Under the pieces are notes generated by a model that saw only the letters and a program-made list of their open reading frames with translations, ran no database searches and had not been told where the DNA came from. The position numbers were made by a program, and so were the translations under genes. Source: Girardinichthys multiradiatus (Eukaryota > Chordata > Actinopteri > Cyprinodontiformes > Goodeidae). Taken from it: a stretch of DNA of 64,000 nucleotides. The stretch is taken from assembly GCF_021462225.1 (NCBI RefSeq), contig NC_061811.1, positions 26,063,663 through 26,127,662 of the forward strand, in the 5' to 3' direction. Below are positions 21,530 to 47,345 of the stretch, piece by piece; position 1 is the stretch's first letter, and every line of letters starts with the position of its first letter.

Positions 21530-21900
21530 ATGCAAGCGGCAGTTTTTTATGTCTGTGCACCACCTGTGTAAAAGCTCCCAGTAGGTAGGCGCGCATGCGC
21601 TCTCATGTACTGTATGTGAAAACTCTGGTTATAAGCGGCGTTCTCGAGTTGTACTGTGTTGTTGTAATTCAGCAAAATAACATGAAACACAACTAGTTAC
21701 TCTCCCTTTGCTTTTAACAGGGGCATTTAGCAGCGAGCAGACAGACATTAAACGTAGCGGTGCTCGTTTGAAAGGCTGGGTGTTCACAAAAGCCTCGAGC
21801 TCCGAGGGAAGAGAAGCAAAGCAAGAGCATTGAGGATGACGGCTTCATAGCAGACAGCCGTTGTTCCGGTACCGAGTACCGGCGCAGAATCTTTTAGTGG
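21530..21900. other. CpG-containing block, possible promoter or solo LTR
   Basis: Richer in CpG than its surroundings. It holds GCGCGCATGCGCT at 21589-21601, one base off an NRF1 site, and a TTATAAG motif near 21632. No exon could be joined to it on either strand. It may be a promoter of an unrecognised gene or part of an LTR; undecided. Confidence 0.25.
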
Positions 21901-23800
21901 TTCTCACTTTCACCCCTGCTTATGAGTGGGATCTGTCTGCCTGTTGATTTTCAAAATTGGTTGTCAGTGCGGTGGTGTCAGACTTACAATGTGAATCATT
22001 TATTCAATAGAATAGAATTGCATGTTCTTGAAAAACTGTAATGCGGCCACGTTTAGCTTAAGGCACAAGATGCTAATTCATAGTTCACTTGACATTTTTG
22101 AAACTTAAGAAGTCTGAGATTTAACAAAGTTGTCTAAGAAATTGCAGAATCGATTTTTATTGGCTGTGTAAAATGACGTAGCTCATACGTTACCTCAAGT
22201 CTGCTTCTGATTGGTTGATCAGTCCCTCCTGACATCTTCCCAAGTTTGAGTTTCAAAACAAACCTTGGGTCATCACAGTTTTACCTGACTGGATCAGACC
22301 GAACTGATCAACATTTCGAGCTCTGATTGGAGTACATGTCTTTTTATTTGCTTTGTACATTACATTATGTTAATCTGTTCTTGTGTAAAGTTCCTGCTGG
22401 ATTTTGTTTTGTGTTTTCTCCATGCAAACCATGGATGCAATGTTAGTTTAATCCAGTAAACTTCTCAAGGCGAGGTTTTGCCCTTAATATCCGCAACCTA
22501 GTTTGTTGTGTCAAGAGTGGGGAACATAGAGAGATCCCAGGAGAGGTGACCAGTACTGCGTGCCAGAACTAGAGTGACCTTTGGCAGACAGAACTGCTGT
22601 TTTTCTCTTTTAGGGTAAAGTACACAATAGAACTTAGAAATAAACAGTAAAACCAATTTCTATGGGCCTCTGACATACTAATAAACTCTTGATAAATTTG
22701 ATTTAATTAGTTTGGATAATATTTTGAACAATCACTAACTAATCATAAAAAAATCTTCACTCAGTTAATAGTGATAGATCCTAATTTAATTAATAATAAA
22801 TTTAATTAATGATTATTTTGAATGTTAGCTCACGTTAATTCTCATAATCTTTAGGTGTTGCTGCTGAATACATTTTAATCTTAAGAAATGTAAAAAAAAA
22901 AAAAAACTCATTGTGCTTCTTTTTATCTAATAGAGATTGCTCCCTGGAACGGTGGGATTCATTCTGCAGATTGATTATGAAAGATTATGAGACTAGGCTC
23001 CTGAACACTAATATAATTTAAGTGGAATTTAAGCATTGGTTAATGTCACTGTAAGATTAAAAGGAGTAACAGAAAAGACAAATAGGGAAAAAGTATTTCG
23101 ATGCATTACACTAAATGAAACTAACAGGATAATGCTAGACTGTTTTAATTCACACAGCACAGCAAACACGCAGCACTTGCCGCAAGATTTATTTCATATT
23201 ACATAAATTTAACCAGGAAGATCTCATAGAGATACCACATTTCTTTTGTTTGAAAGTCCTGATCATACATAGACTGAAAAAATACTAAGCTCAAAATAAA
23301 CAATAATCACACCACCATTTTAATCAGATTTTGATTTTGTAGCATGACATCAAGCAAGCTGGTAATGCTTGGAAGTCCTCCAATGTGTCTGGAATTAATC
23401 AAGTCTGCAAAGAAGAGAGTTGGTTAAAATTCTTCCACGGTGATATGAAAAACTCATTGCCAGTTCTTGTTGGCAGTTTCTGCTGCCAAGGGAGGCACAG
23501 CCAGTTATTAGGTTTATGATGTCATCAGTTTTTCACATAAGGCCAGTTACCCTTGTATAGCTTTTTCGCCAAATAAATGATATCATTATTTGAAAACTTT
23601 TTGATTTACTAAGTTTATTTTTTTTACCTGGTTTTAAAATTAGTTTGAAGATCTGAAACATTAAATGCAACAAAAAATCAAAAACAGAAGAAATGTATTT
23701 TTGCATAGTAATGGAAGTGTAGTCTTTTTATTAAGCTTTACTAAAGAATTTTGAAAAAGGTTGAACATGGATTAAAAAAATATTGCCACTTAATTGCCAC
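21900..23800. other. Interval without recognised gene
   Basis: AT-rich on the whole, with short oligo-A and oligo-T runs. No splice-bounded open frame and no transposase phrase was recognised on either strand. Confidence 0.4.
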
Positions 23801-24130
23801 TAAGGGTGATGTCATTGGATTAATAACTGTGTCGTCCGCATATAAGTGAAGCATAGCTGGAGCTAGACCAATTCAGGATTCTGTGTGTAATTCATAGAAA
23901 AAAGAAATGGTACCAAAATTAACTCTTGAAGAACACCCAAGCAGACTTTATAAAAGAAGCCACGGTGTACAAGATCAAATGCTTTAGTTACATTTAAAAA
24001 GAAAGAGCAGTACATCCTTTTTTTCCTAAAACAGTAATGCCGTTGTTTGTGACAAATGTAATGGCAGTTATTTTACTGTGGCCTTGTCTAAAGCTCGATT
24101 GTGACTAGCTTAAAATAAAAGATGTTTCAC
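23800..24130 (-). repeat. LINE reverse-transcriptase fragment
   Basis: On the minus strand, pieces of reverse transcriptase in the expected order: NVTKAFDLVHRGFF, then GVLQELILVPFLF (from GVPQGSILGPLLF-type sequence), then YMRTT near 23835, whose other frame gives LYADDT, the catalytic core. Frame shifts and an internal deletion make it dead. Confidence 0.55.
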
Positions 24131-24389
24131 CTGTAAATTTATAAAAGATTAAAATATTTTAGCTGTAACTACGATTCTTCACATAGAGTGATACAGTAAC
24201 TGTTTAAAACATTAAGACAACAATTTTAAAACCATTGCAGTCTTTGATGAGCTGGAAATGAACCCACTAAAACACAAAGATTAAAAACTGAGGCAAAAAC
24301 AGCTGTTTGAAATGAACATGATCTCAGCAAGATTTCGGTGAGGAAACTGAGAACAATGAACACTTCTCTAGGGACTGCATGGGCAGGGG

Positions 24390-26959
24390 TCATTCCTTTG
24401 AACTACATTTTCGAGACAGAGGTAAACTGAGTTCTTGTATCCGAGTGGACGGGTTAGCAGAGCGAGCCGTCCAGCTAACAACATATGGGTCGTACCCGTC
24501 AAACAGTGATTTCCTCATTTTGGGACAAGACAGTTCACAAAGTCTCTGGCTAGCCACATGATTTCTAGCTGCTTTGGAAACTGGCCAGCATACTGGGCGC
24601 TCTCCCTCATACTTGGGGTGGTCATGCTTTGGAGCTGGAAAGACAAATGCAGTCAGTAACAAGCAGAACAATGGCAACATCTGATCAAAAACATTGTTTG
24701 AAGGAAATTTAGACCCACTGGCTAGTAGCTCTATATGGGCAGATGTTCTCGAGGCCAACTGGGTCATAGGTCGAAGTTCAGATCTGAAGCTAGATACTGC
24801 TTGAATCTGCCGCCTCCTTGGCTGGGCAAGCTGGCAAATCCGGTAAGAGGCGACTGCTGTCTGTGTTCCTCTATTCAACTACAGAAAAGATTGTATTAAA
24901 AACAAGAAAAGCATGACCTAGATAGAGTAGCTTGCATAAACTAAGTTGCTCGCTAAAAGTTCTACTGCCAGGACAAAGTGGAATCTTAAAATTTAAGATG
25001 GTACAATAATCTTCTTGTTGTAATTAAAATGGACTACTTTCATTGAAAAGTAACTTTTTTTGCAATTTTTTTGTATACAGTGGAAGGCATGGCCATCATA
25101 TGTATTCATTTAAAGATAAGTACTATGCAGCAGTCTCTCCTTAATTATGTTTGTAAGATTCAACTGGAGAATGTTTCTGTACTACATACTTTTTTTTTTT
25201 GACATTTTTCGACACTGCTCAACAGTGCAGTTATGCAAAGTCATAGTTTTAGGTCATGTGACCTACATGTGTTACACAGCAAATGTGATGTTATGGATTC
25301 ATAAATGTAATTATATTATTAGCTAGTAATCACATTTTTTGGTTTTGTTACATTTAAAATGGCCAAATTGATTATGCTTTTGGCCATTAATGCATTAGTG
25401 GTTGCTACACAGGCCAAAGTTGTGCAAAGTAGAGACTCGAGTGGAGGTTCACCTTCTGGCAGGATATGACCCCAAACATACAGAATTAAAGTTGTAGAGG
25501 TGCCCATTGGCTCAGTGGTAGAGCAGATGCACCACATGCAGAGGCTATACTCCTCAAAGCAGTTGTCCCCGGTTCAGTTCCTGGCCATGGGCCAATTGCT
25601 GCATGTCTTCCCTCTTTTCTCTGCCCTTCCATTCAGCTACTAATGAATAAAGGTCACTAGTGCAACAAAAACCTTATTAAAAAAATCAAGGTGTAGTGAG
25701 TTACAAGCCCCCTGGAATATTAGGTTACTAAAGATCCTGAAGAGAATATATTATCTATCAATGTACACAGGTATCCAGACCGATCAAACGACTGTCCATC
25801 CCTCCTTCCATCATCTTCTGCTTATCTGAAACTGGCTTATAGAGGTAACAGATTCATAGAAAAACCCACGCTTTCCTCAAGTATGAGGCTCTGCAGTTTC
25901 TCATGGGACATCCCACAGCATTTCCATTACAGAAAGTATATGAATATAGTTACTCCAGCTAGTTTTAGATCTGACACCGGGTTTTTTTCCCAGTAGGACA
26001 TGCCTGGAAATTCTTCATTTCCATACTTTTCTAGTTTGTGTAGGAAGCCTGATGTCTTGATCTCACTCCATCCTGCCTCCATTTGCAAGTAACTAAGGAC
26101 ACAAAGATATTTGAACTCGCCTGCCCAAAAGAGAATTGACATGTTGCTACTCACCGGTGCTGGCAGAGGGCGGCCAGGCTGCCACTCTTCTACAGGGGCT
26201 CGAGGTTGAGCCAATTTACATAACCGTTCAGATGGGACGGCCCTGAGAGCCCATTTGCTGACCTCCCATATGGGAGAGAGCCTGAGGCAGGAGATACAGG
26301 AGATAACCATGAAATAATATGAACTGAGACATTAAAGAAAGAGACTGTTTAATTTATTTTGTATTAACATAAAAATGTATGAGGGAAAAAATTATAGAAA
26401 AGGGGGGGAGTTTAGATGAGACATACAAAATTAATTTTCTTGATTTGTTTATAGAGACGATTCGATAAACATTATACTATATTAGAGATGTTTAGTGACA
26501 TGGCACCTTTTCCAAAATGAGAGGTAAGAAATGTTTAGATAAATATTAATCAGAAGAATGGTTCACACAAGCCAGGTTCATGCTTCAAACTAATATAATT
26601 ACGGGACTTGAGTGTAGAAATCTTTACTTCTGGTCAAGTCTGACCAACGAGAAGTCAACTCTGTGAGAAGCAGGAGAAACCAACAATATTACTGTATTAT
26701 CACAAAGATCTTGTAATTTAATGGCAAAAAAGGGGAGAAAAAAGAAAATATACCAATTTGTGTGGTGGGTTCAGTCTTCTCCGGCGGGATTTTATCTAGC
26801 CAGTAAACAGAGCGACTGAAAAAAAAAAAAAAGGCTCAAAAACTAAAAACAAGAGAGAAACTGTACAGCAGCAGCTGGTGGTGAGACTCATTCCTACCGG
26901 TTCAGATCTTTCAGATGGTTGTGTTTAGGCTGAGAAAGTTGCTGAATTTGCGTTCCCAT
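24390..26959 (-). CDS. theg: THEG-repeat sperm protein (theg/spmap2-like), six exons
   Basis: Coding exons on the minus strand: 26959-26898, 26815-26754, 26660-26603, 26281-26155, 24878-24719, 24634-24390. They total 714 nt (237 aa plus stop), and every junction keeps frame with GT/AG borders. The product is a series of THEG repeats of the form (R/I)xxLxxPK: IQQLSQPKHNH, ELTSRWSDLTRSK, RLCKLAQPRAPVEEW, RICQLAQPRRRQ, IELLATPKHDHP, RLCELSCPKMRK, RIQELSLPLSRK. In mammals THEG/SPMAP2 is a testis protein of haploid germ cells linked to sperm microtubules. The human protein is longer at the N-terminus, so an upstream coding exon could be missing; the start ATG follows an acceptor-like TTTAG. The paralogue thegl is the alternative name, but the nearby 19p13.3-type genes favour theg. 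Mobile sequence sits next to the gene but not in its exons. Confidence 0.75.
25380..25492 (+). repeat. Tc1 transposase remnant
   Basis: GGAGGTTCACCTTCTGGCAG followed by GATATGACCCCAAACATACAG is the decayed stretch around the second catalytic Asp of Tc1 transposases (FTFQQDNDPKHTA type). Cut off by the SINE that follows, in a theg intron. Confidence 0.5.
25497..25690 (+). repeat. tRNA-derived SINE
   Basis: The tRNA-like head has an A box (TGGCTCAGTGGTAGAGC near 25507) and a B box (GGTTCAGTTCC at 25571-25581), the internal RNA polymerase III promoter. A pyrimidine-rich body and an A-rich end follow. It does not fold as a proper tRNA and is joined to non-tRNA sequence, so it is a SINE and not a tRNA gene. 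Lies in a theg intron. Confidence 0.7.
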
Positions 26960-26999
26960 GACTAAAGTCTAAGCTGACAATACACACTTTGGAAAAATA

Positions 27000-28135
27000 G
27001 TAAAAACATACAGTTTCCTTGCAAAAGCATTGGCAACCATTGACATTTTTCACATATTTAATTTTACAACCCCATGGTTCAATGTATTTTTTTGAGATTT
27101 TATGTGATAAACCAACAAAAAGTAGTGAGAGCATAGTGACATCAATTTATATCCAGTCCCCTTTAATCTGACAATAAATAAAACCTGGTGCAACCTTTTG
27201 CCTTCACATGTCACATAGTGAATAAATACTGTGTTTAATTTATTAAGGAAGTGTTGAAAATAACCTTTTAGCGGGTATTAGACATTAAGCCCACATTTCT
27301 TCATTACATCTTATCCAACAGCTGTATAAGCAGCAGTTGGATAAGAGGTTAGAGGTTCATTAGACAACATTAGTGAACACAGCAGACAGGTCAGTGATAA
27401 ATTATAGAGACGTTTAAAGTAGGGTTAGGTTAGAAAAGGGTACTCAAAGATTTGGGACATCGTCAAACCATTATCTGAAAATGGAAAGACTATGGGGGGC
27501 CGCAGGGTGGGGCTTTGGTTAGCACTGTTGCATTGCAACAAGCAGGTCCTGAAACCCATTTAAAGTTCAGTTTGCTATAAGACATGAAGGGGAAAAATGA
27601 ACATGTGGGAGCAAGTGATGTGGTTAGATGAGACCGAAGTTGAACTTTCTGCCCTACAAGCAGAATGCTGTTTAGTGGAAAACTAACAACGCACAGTAAA
27701 CGAATCATACTCAAGATGAAAGGTGGAGGCAGCATTATGCTGTGGGAATGCTTTTCTTTGGCAGGGCGGGGGGAACTTGTTAAGGCAAATCTGGAAGAAA
27801 AGTTATTATAGGCAGCAAAACAGTTAAGATTGGCATGGGTAGGACAACAACCCTAAACACAGAGCTAGAACGGGTCAGTCAAAGTTCACACCACAACCCA
27901 AACAAGTCTGTGGGAAGACATGAAAATTAATGTGCATAGATGCTCTTGATCTAATCAGACTGAGCTTAAACTATTTTACAAAAAAAACATTAAGGGCCAA
28001 GCTTTAAAAAGCCATGTATTTTCCTTCCACACCCATAATGTGGTGCTTTTAATTGTTCTGACATTTAAAATTCTAATAAAATACATTGAAGCTTGTGGTT
28101 ATAATGTGACAAAAATGGAAAAGCTCAGGGGGCAT
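27000..28135 (+). mobile_element. Tc1/mariner relic
   Basis: Terminal-type sequence (TTGCAAAAGCATTGGCAACC) at the left. At 27717-27760 the frame reads MKGGGSIMLWECFS, the strand before the second catalytic residue. Around 27850-27900 there is AQTQS-like decay of the region after it. The right end near 28020-28135 has the usual TTTTCCTTCCAC and GTGGTTATAATGTGACAAA words. Not functional. Confidence 0.6.
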
Positions 28136-28306
28136 GAATTCAAAGAACAGTATGTAATAGGAGCTGTCATACCACTCCTTTAAACTGCCCACAAGCTCTT
28201 TCAACAGCAAAATAAAAAAATGTTGACATGATAGAATAAACAACCAATTATTAATTTTGCGTGCCCTCAGTCAATAAGATTTTATTTTGTATTTTGCAGT
28301 CATTAC

Positions 28307-28400
28307 CTGGTCAGCCTCTGAAGTAGCTCTTTTGTATTGACGCCTGCTGGTTGCTATAGTATCAGGTGACAGCAGCCCAAAGATTGTCTATACTGAGGAG
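28307..28400 (-). promoter_or_regulatory. Probable 5' non-coding exon and promoter of the theg-like gene
   Basis: On the minus strand a segment ends in the donor GACCAG|GTAATG (28305-28306). It could splice to the acceptor TTTAG just before the theg start codon at 26959. It contains GGTTGCTATAG (read on the plus strand), a half-site of the X-box bound by RFX factors, which control many ciliary and sperm genes. Upstream limit and transcription start unknown. Confidence 0.35.
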
Positions 28401-28679
28401 AGGAAAGACCAGTTTGTTTTCTGTTGGCATTTAGCTCATTTCTTTCATTAATTAACTGCTTTTATTGTAGTACGGATGATACAGACATGTTTAATATCCC
28501 ATGGTCTCATTACTTTTAAACCACAAGAACAGCATCTCCCCAGACTTACCTTTAGCTTTACTCCGATGTTTTCCTTTTTACAATATGTCAGGTTTTAGAA
28601 AATTAAATCATGCATGTGTACTACAAGAAAAGAAATCCCAAAATGAAATTAAACAGCGCACAGAAAAGTGGAAAACACC

Positions 28680-28685
28680 TTTATT
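28680..28685 (-). terminator. Polyadenylation signal, probable for shd
   Basis: AATAAA on the minus strand, about 730 nt below the shd stop codon. It would give a 3' untranslated region of about 0.75 kb. Confidence 0.5.
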
Positions 28686-29417
28686 TTGAGCTTACATTTA
28701 GAATCGTATAAAAACAGTCCAGTAAATAAACTACCAAAGCTTTGAAGTGATCAGGACCACAAAGCCACAAGCTTTCTGTTGAACACTGTACTCATTATTC
28801 TCTAAACTAATATTGCAGGAGTTTGATGTTAACAAGTCGTATTAACCTGACACATTAAGATGATGAAACAAGAACACTGCAGGGTACACGGCTGCAACAT
28901 CGCAGGACATTCACAAGAATCTGAACAACACAGAGCCCAAGGAAGAAAAGGAAGGCCAAGGCAACTGATGTAGTGTTTGGGTCATTTAGTAACAGAGACT
29001 TCAAGAACAATAATAGCATTGTTTGTTGCTATAGAAACATTTTGGCTGTGGTTTTAGCCACCTAGATATCTGATGAAAACAAAAGAGAATAATGGAAGAA
29101 AAACAACCATGGTCTTGGGCACAAATTAAATTTACCCCCCCTCCAACAACCCCAAACTTTGTTTCCGTCTGAATCCCGTTTGACTGCATGAAGGCAATAC
29201 AGATCAAGCATTGTTAAATCTATTCTGCTATAGCTTCTTGACATTAAAACAAAGATTTTTTGGCAACATATAGAAAAGATGGCACCGCACAAACTCTTCA
29301 GGGCAGTGCTGGAAGGATCGCAGTGGAAAATTGCGAAGAAACAGGCGGAAGTGTGTAAATGTTGAGTAGACATTACTTTCAGTAGCACCAGGAGAAACAG
29401 TAGCATGCGCATCAGTG

Positions 29418-43075
<13,658 letters not shown>

Positions 43076-43339
43076 GGATCTGTGGAAAAAAGGGGTGCAC
43101 AGTAGAATAATAAGAGATATCATAAAGCAAGAGACACCGAAATCACTGCCTGACCACAGTGCCTGGACTCGCATCCGATACCCTACAGAAACATTTCCTG
43201 ATTTTATTTGCCCCTTTAGAAACAAATTACTATCAAAAAGTGGATTTAGAGCTCATTTCATTACTTTATTGCCATAATAAAGCGAGTATTTATAGTAAAG
43301 TGTACCCAAAATAAACTGATTGCCTTTCCTAGTGGATCA

Positions 43340-43960
43340 ATCAATCAATCAATCAGAAACAGGGTGATGGCAGCATCATGCTGTGGGGATCATTTTCTTC
43401 ACAAAGGACAGCAGAGCAAATTAATAAATTTGAAATGGAGCTGCTACCCAAAACAGAGAAATGTTTAGTTGTCTGGCAACAGGGCTTTCTGAATGTATTG
43501 GAGATAAGGCGATCATATCTGTGGGTGAGGTTGTCAGTTTCCTCTAAATAAGAAATGATCTATGCAATGATATATACAGACTTGTAAATTGCACATGTCC
43601 TTCTTAGAATGGTCCTTCTTCGAGCAAAGATTTGAACATGGATCTCCAAAGACACTATCTAGTCCATCTGACTGAGCTTAGGTTATTTTGCAAATGAGGA
43701 TGGCCAAGAATTTCAGTCTGAAGATGCGGAAGGCTAGAAGAGTCAAATCTCAAAGTACTTGCAGCAGTAATTGCACTGCAACATAGTTATACAGGACACT
43801 TTATAGAGAGTTTTATTTGTAAAAACAATTGGAAAACCACATACAATTTTCCTTCCACTTCACATTAATGCATTACTTTGTGTTGCCCCCAAACACACGT
43901 TCAGGTTTGTGGTTGTAACAGGACAAAATGGGGAGAGGTTCAAGGCATTTGAATATACTA
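43340..43960 (+). mobile_element. Tc1/mariner relic
   Basis: Near 43360 the frame reads QGDGSIMLWGSFSS, decayed Tc1 transposase. At the right, TTTTCCTTCCACTTCACATT and GGTTTGTGGTTGTAACAGG are terminal-type words. An (AATC) run of four to five units precedes it. In shd intron 1. Confidence 0.5.
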
Positions 43961-44269
43961 CTTTAACAGTATTAGGCCCTGTAAGGGATGCTCAATGGAA
44001 TGGAGCTGTTATCCCTAGAGAAATGTTTGTGTATCATGGGCATTCATATCTGAAAGCGAAGTCGTTGGTCTTCCTCGAACAGCTTTGGAAGTTGAGCAGA
44101 AAGAGAGAAAAGTCTGAAGCTATAAGGCTTAAACGGCTGCCGCTGCTGAAACCAAGATCTGAACAAATAATAGCAAATGGTCAGGTTCTAAGAGTATTTC
44201 TTAAACTTCTGGTGGTAAGCCAAATATATATCACATAACAGGTGTGTGTGGTGTCACCAAATGCAACAT

Positions 44270-45380
44270 TTGAACAGTATCATGGTAAATAAGCATTATT
44301 TGAAACAAGAATATTACAAGATAATAGAGCATTTTGCAAAAAGAAACAACAACAAAAGAACAAACAATGGTAGGGAATTATGTCATAAGTAGCCAAAATG
44401 TCAAAAAAACAAAAACAAGTTGTTGCTCGAGGGTTGCAGCTTTTCAAGGGCAGACATGGTTTTCACTGCCTTTTTGTTGGAGCTGAATTTTATGCTATTT
44501 ATGTAGGTGTTGAATAAGAAATAAAGACTACAAAAATGGGTTTGTGTTGCAAAAATTTAGAGGAGCGAATATAAAACTTGCCGTAAATTATAAACAAACA
44601 ACGTGCCTGGTTCTTTAAGGTCAAGTTTTTCCATACCAAACAGAATATGATTATTTTTTAAATGAATGTTTATACCTTTTTTATATCAGTCCGGAAGATC
44701 TTAGTGTAGCAGCAATTCCAAAATGTAGGTAATAAAAGTTTTGCAAAAGGTGCACAATGGGTCAAATTGCCACTGATACATTTTAATCAAAATGTTTTTA
44801 CTTGGTAACAATCATAAAAAATATTTTTATCTTGTTAAGTACATATTTTATAGGAAGCAACCATGTACATTTCCAATTAATATTTTTAAAAACTTGTCTC
44901 TCGGGAATATTTCTTATGATTTTGTTGCTTATGATTTTATGCTTTCTTGCTGATAAAAGGACATTACAGTCAATGTAAAGGGTACTAGGAAGCAGTAAAT
45001 ATTAATGTAATATGCCAATATTACAGTACTATTAGTAGTAATATTATAGATACTTTTTAATACACTTAACTTGTAATAGAAAAAGAAGAGTTCCACTGGT
45101 CAATAATAATAATAATAAGCTTTACCATCATCATGAATTAAATAGATTATTTCAATAACTTGGATGACTTTAGCCAGCTAACTAAGCTAAAGAGCTAGTA
45201 AACATTTAGGGAAGGTCAAAAGATTTTAAGCCAGCAATTCGCTCCCCAACTATTACTGTCAAGAAAATAATCGGAGAAAACTTGTTTTTAATTCTGAAAC
45301 ATAATAGAAATTCAATAAATAAGCTGTGCAACTGGCGAGCATCCCTCAGTAAACATGTCCAAGCTAACTTAGCTTGAGCT
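44270..45380. other. shd intron 1, no recognised feature
   Basis: Very AT-rich, with short ATA/ATT runs. No gene, transposase phrase or SINE head was seen. Confidence 0.4.
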
Positions 45381-45392
45381 AAAGAAACTCAC

Positions 45393-45480
45393 CCTCTTTC
45401 TTTGGACTGACGGTTCCCCCCGTTCCGGTTATGTTCCTCCGGTTATCATCCGGCGGATTTCATGAATGTTGTCTTTCCTA
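45393..45480 (-). promoter_or_regulatory. shd: Non-coding exon 1 and promoter region of shd
   Basis: On the minus strand AAAGAGG|GTGAGTTTC is a strong donor (45391-45392). It would splice to the acceptor TTCCACAG at 43080-43081, four bases before the shd ATG. The block is CpG-richer than its surroundings and holds several CCGGAT/CCGGAAC ETS-like words. The transcription start is not defined and could lie up to about 45650. Confidence 0.55.
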
Positions 45481-45699
45481 AAAATAAAACATGCTCAAAG
45501 AAAAGCTGGGTGAGAGACGACCGGGTTAGCTAGCTATGGGTAGCTAAGGCTTGGACTGACCCCAGGACAACACACCGACTGGCATGGCACTGTGCCGCCG
45601 AGCCGAGGGCACGTTGGGATATTTGAATTTTAAGTAGCAGATTTATTTCCGAGCATCTGAGCGAAGCCACATCCATATAGTCTCATAGATGCAGCAGCT

Positions 45700-46128
45700 A
45701 TGCTTCATTTGATTCAGCTTAGTTGCAGTGTAATTACATCAAAAGCCAATATTTACCAAAAACTCCAGGTGGCTTTTCAGGACGCATTTATAATGTTTCA
45801 AGATGGACATGTGGATGAAAAATATTTGTCAACCCTTCATGCCTTGCGACAGAACTTTATGTATAAATTTAAGGGCCATTTGTTTGATTCAATAGATATC
45901 ATTACAATGGGTGTTATTGTAATAACAGTGAGACAAGGTGTTCCTCAAGCTGCTAGAAAACTGGAACAATTGTATCTTTTAAAATGGCTGCATCTTTATG
46001 AAAAGCATTGTCTATATATCGCTTTCAGGTCACTTTTTTCTTTGTACTTTGTATTTTCATTGTACTTTGCACCGTTTGCCGGCAGCAAAAAGGTCCTAGG
46101 TTCAAATCCTGTCTCCGTGTCTTTCTAG
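45700..46128 (+). other. Unassigned 142-codon open frame
   Basis: An open frame beginning MLHLIQLSCSVITSKAN with a phrase ITVRQGVPQAARK that faintly recalls the GVPQG motif of LINE reverse transcriptase. Its last third runs into the SINE at 46078. No splice signals, promoter or family match. Most likely an old retroposon fragment; I would not call it a gene. Confidence 0.2.
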
Positions 46129-46345
46129 ATGGTGTTTGCATGTTCTCCTTGTGTATGAGGGGGTTCTGTACGGTTATTCCGGCTTCCTTACACACCCTAA
46201 AAACATCAATTGGTGACTCTAAATTTCCCTTAGGAGTGAGAGGGATGGTGTGCCCTGTAATGGATGGGCGACCTGTCCAGGTGGAACTCTGTCTCTTGCC
46301 TAATGACCGCTAGAGTCCGTAAAGATGAGCAGGTATAGACAGCAA
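46078..46345 (+). repeat. SINE-like retroposon
   Basis: Starts with a B-box-like GGTTCAAATCC, followed by the common fish retroposon body (GTTTGCATGTTCTCCTTGTG, TTGGTGACTCTAAATTTCCC, GGGCGACCTGTCCAGG, CTAATGACCGCTAGAGTCCG) and the end AGATGAGCAGGTATAGACAG. About 260 bp. Confidence 0.6.
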
Positions 46346-46489
46346 ATGAATGAGTGGCAATATTCAAACTTGTTCAGGTTTCTGCTATGAACAAATTACA
46401 CAAAAAAATCATTTAAATACTTAAATAAAACTAATATTTCAAGGATTTATTCCTAATTAAAAACTAAATCTGAATTTCAAGGTAGTATA

Positions 46490-47345
46490 AAAGTTTCCCA
46501 ACCCCTGAAAAGAATTCTTCATCAGAGCACACCGTTTGTCACAATGGCATGAAAGCCTCTGAAGATATACCTGGAAGCCTAGCTCACAAAGTTTAAGTTA
46601 AAAGGGGCAGTGGCTACGTCGCCTGTGACAAAAAGAAGCTGTCAACGGCTGTCACCAGATTCCTGAGGAAGCAGGTGGTCAAGAGAACCCTTGACGGACT
46701 GCAAAAGACTTGCAGCAGGACTTGGTGCTAGCAGCCACTTTAGTTTCAGTTTCCCACAGTAGAGCACATACTAAACACTGAGGGGTTCCTTGCCTAAAGT
46801 CCAAGACATAGTCAGCTCCAGCTTGCTCACATCAACATAAATTAACCAAAGAGGTTTTGGGATTCTGTTTTGTGGAGCGATGACTCAAAACAGGAACTTT
46901 TCAGCCGTATCAGTCAGCAGTAAGTCTGAAGAATGAACTGCATGCTAAAAGGAACACTAGAAGAAATTGTAAAGCATGGTGGTGGCTTAGTGATGCTCTG
47001 GGGCTGCTTTGCTTCCTACTCCAGAGGAAAATTGCTGCGAGTGGAGGGTTGAGGGAAAATGGATTCAGTGACGGAGAAAATGTCCTGCTGTCTGTGATAA
47101 ATCTGGAGCACAGGCCCCACCGGACCTTCGAACAGGGCAGTGCTCCCAAAAAAATCTCAAATTCACCAAGGCTTCAAAGAAACTAGGGTGCTGCCGAAGT
47201 CATCTGCCTTGAATACGATTGAACATATCAGAGTTGAAAGAAGAAAAAAAAAAGGCAGTAACAGCAGACAAACAAGAATGTTAATGAACCGGATGCCTTT
47301 TTCCATGAGAGGTGGGCTAAGATTCTTCAGGAAAACGGTTAGAAG
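46490..47345 (+). mobile_element. Tc1/mariner relic
   Basis: At 46974-47015 the frame reads KHGGGLVMLWGCFA, and around it decayed transposase: the upstream CGTCGCCTGTGACAAAAAG region and a downstream VLPKSSALNTIEHI remnant of the catalytic-Glu segment. Stops and frame changes throughout. Confidence 0.55.

Noticed and set aside
24379..24561. Plus-strand frame over the last theg exon
   Set aside because: It is the antisense of a repeat-encoding exon whose splice borders and frame are well supported on the minus strand.
25497..25690. tRNA gene
   Set aside because: A and B boxes are present but the arms do not pair as a tRNA and the sequence runs on into a SINE body.
43909..44238. 109-codon frame starting MVVTGQNGERFKAF
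   Set aside because: The start is the end of a Tc1 relic (TTTGTGGTTGTAACAGGAC), and the rest matches nothing and has no splice signals.
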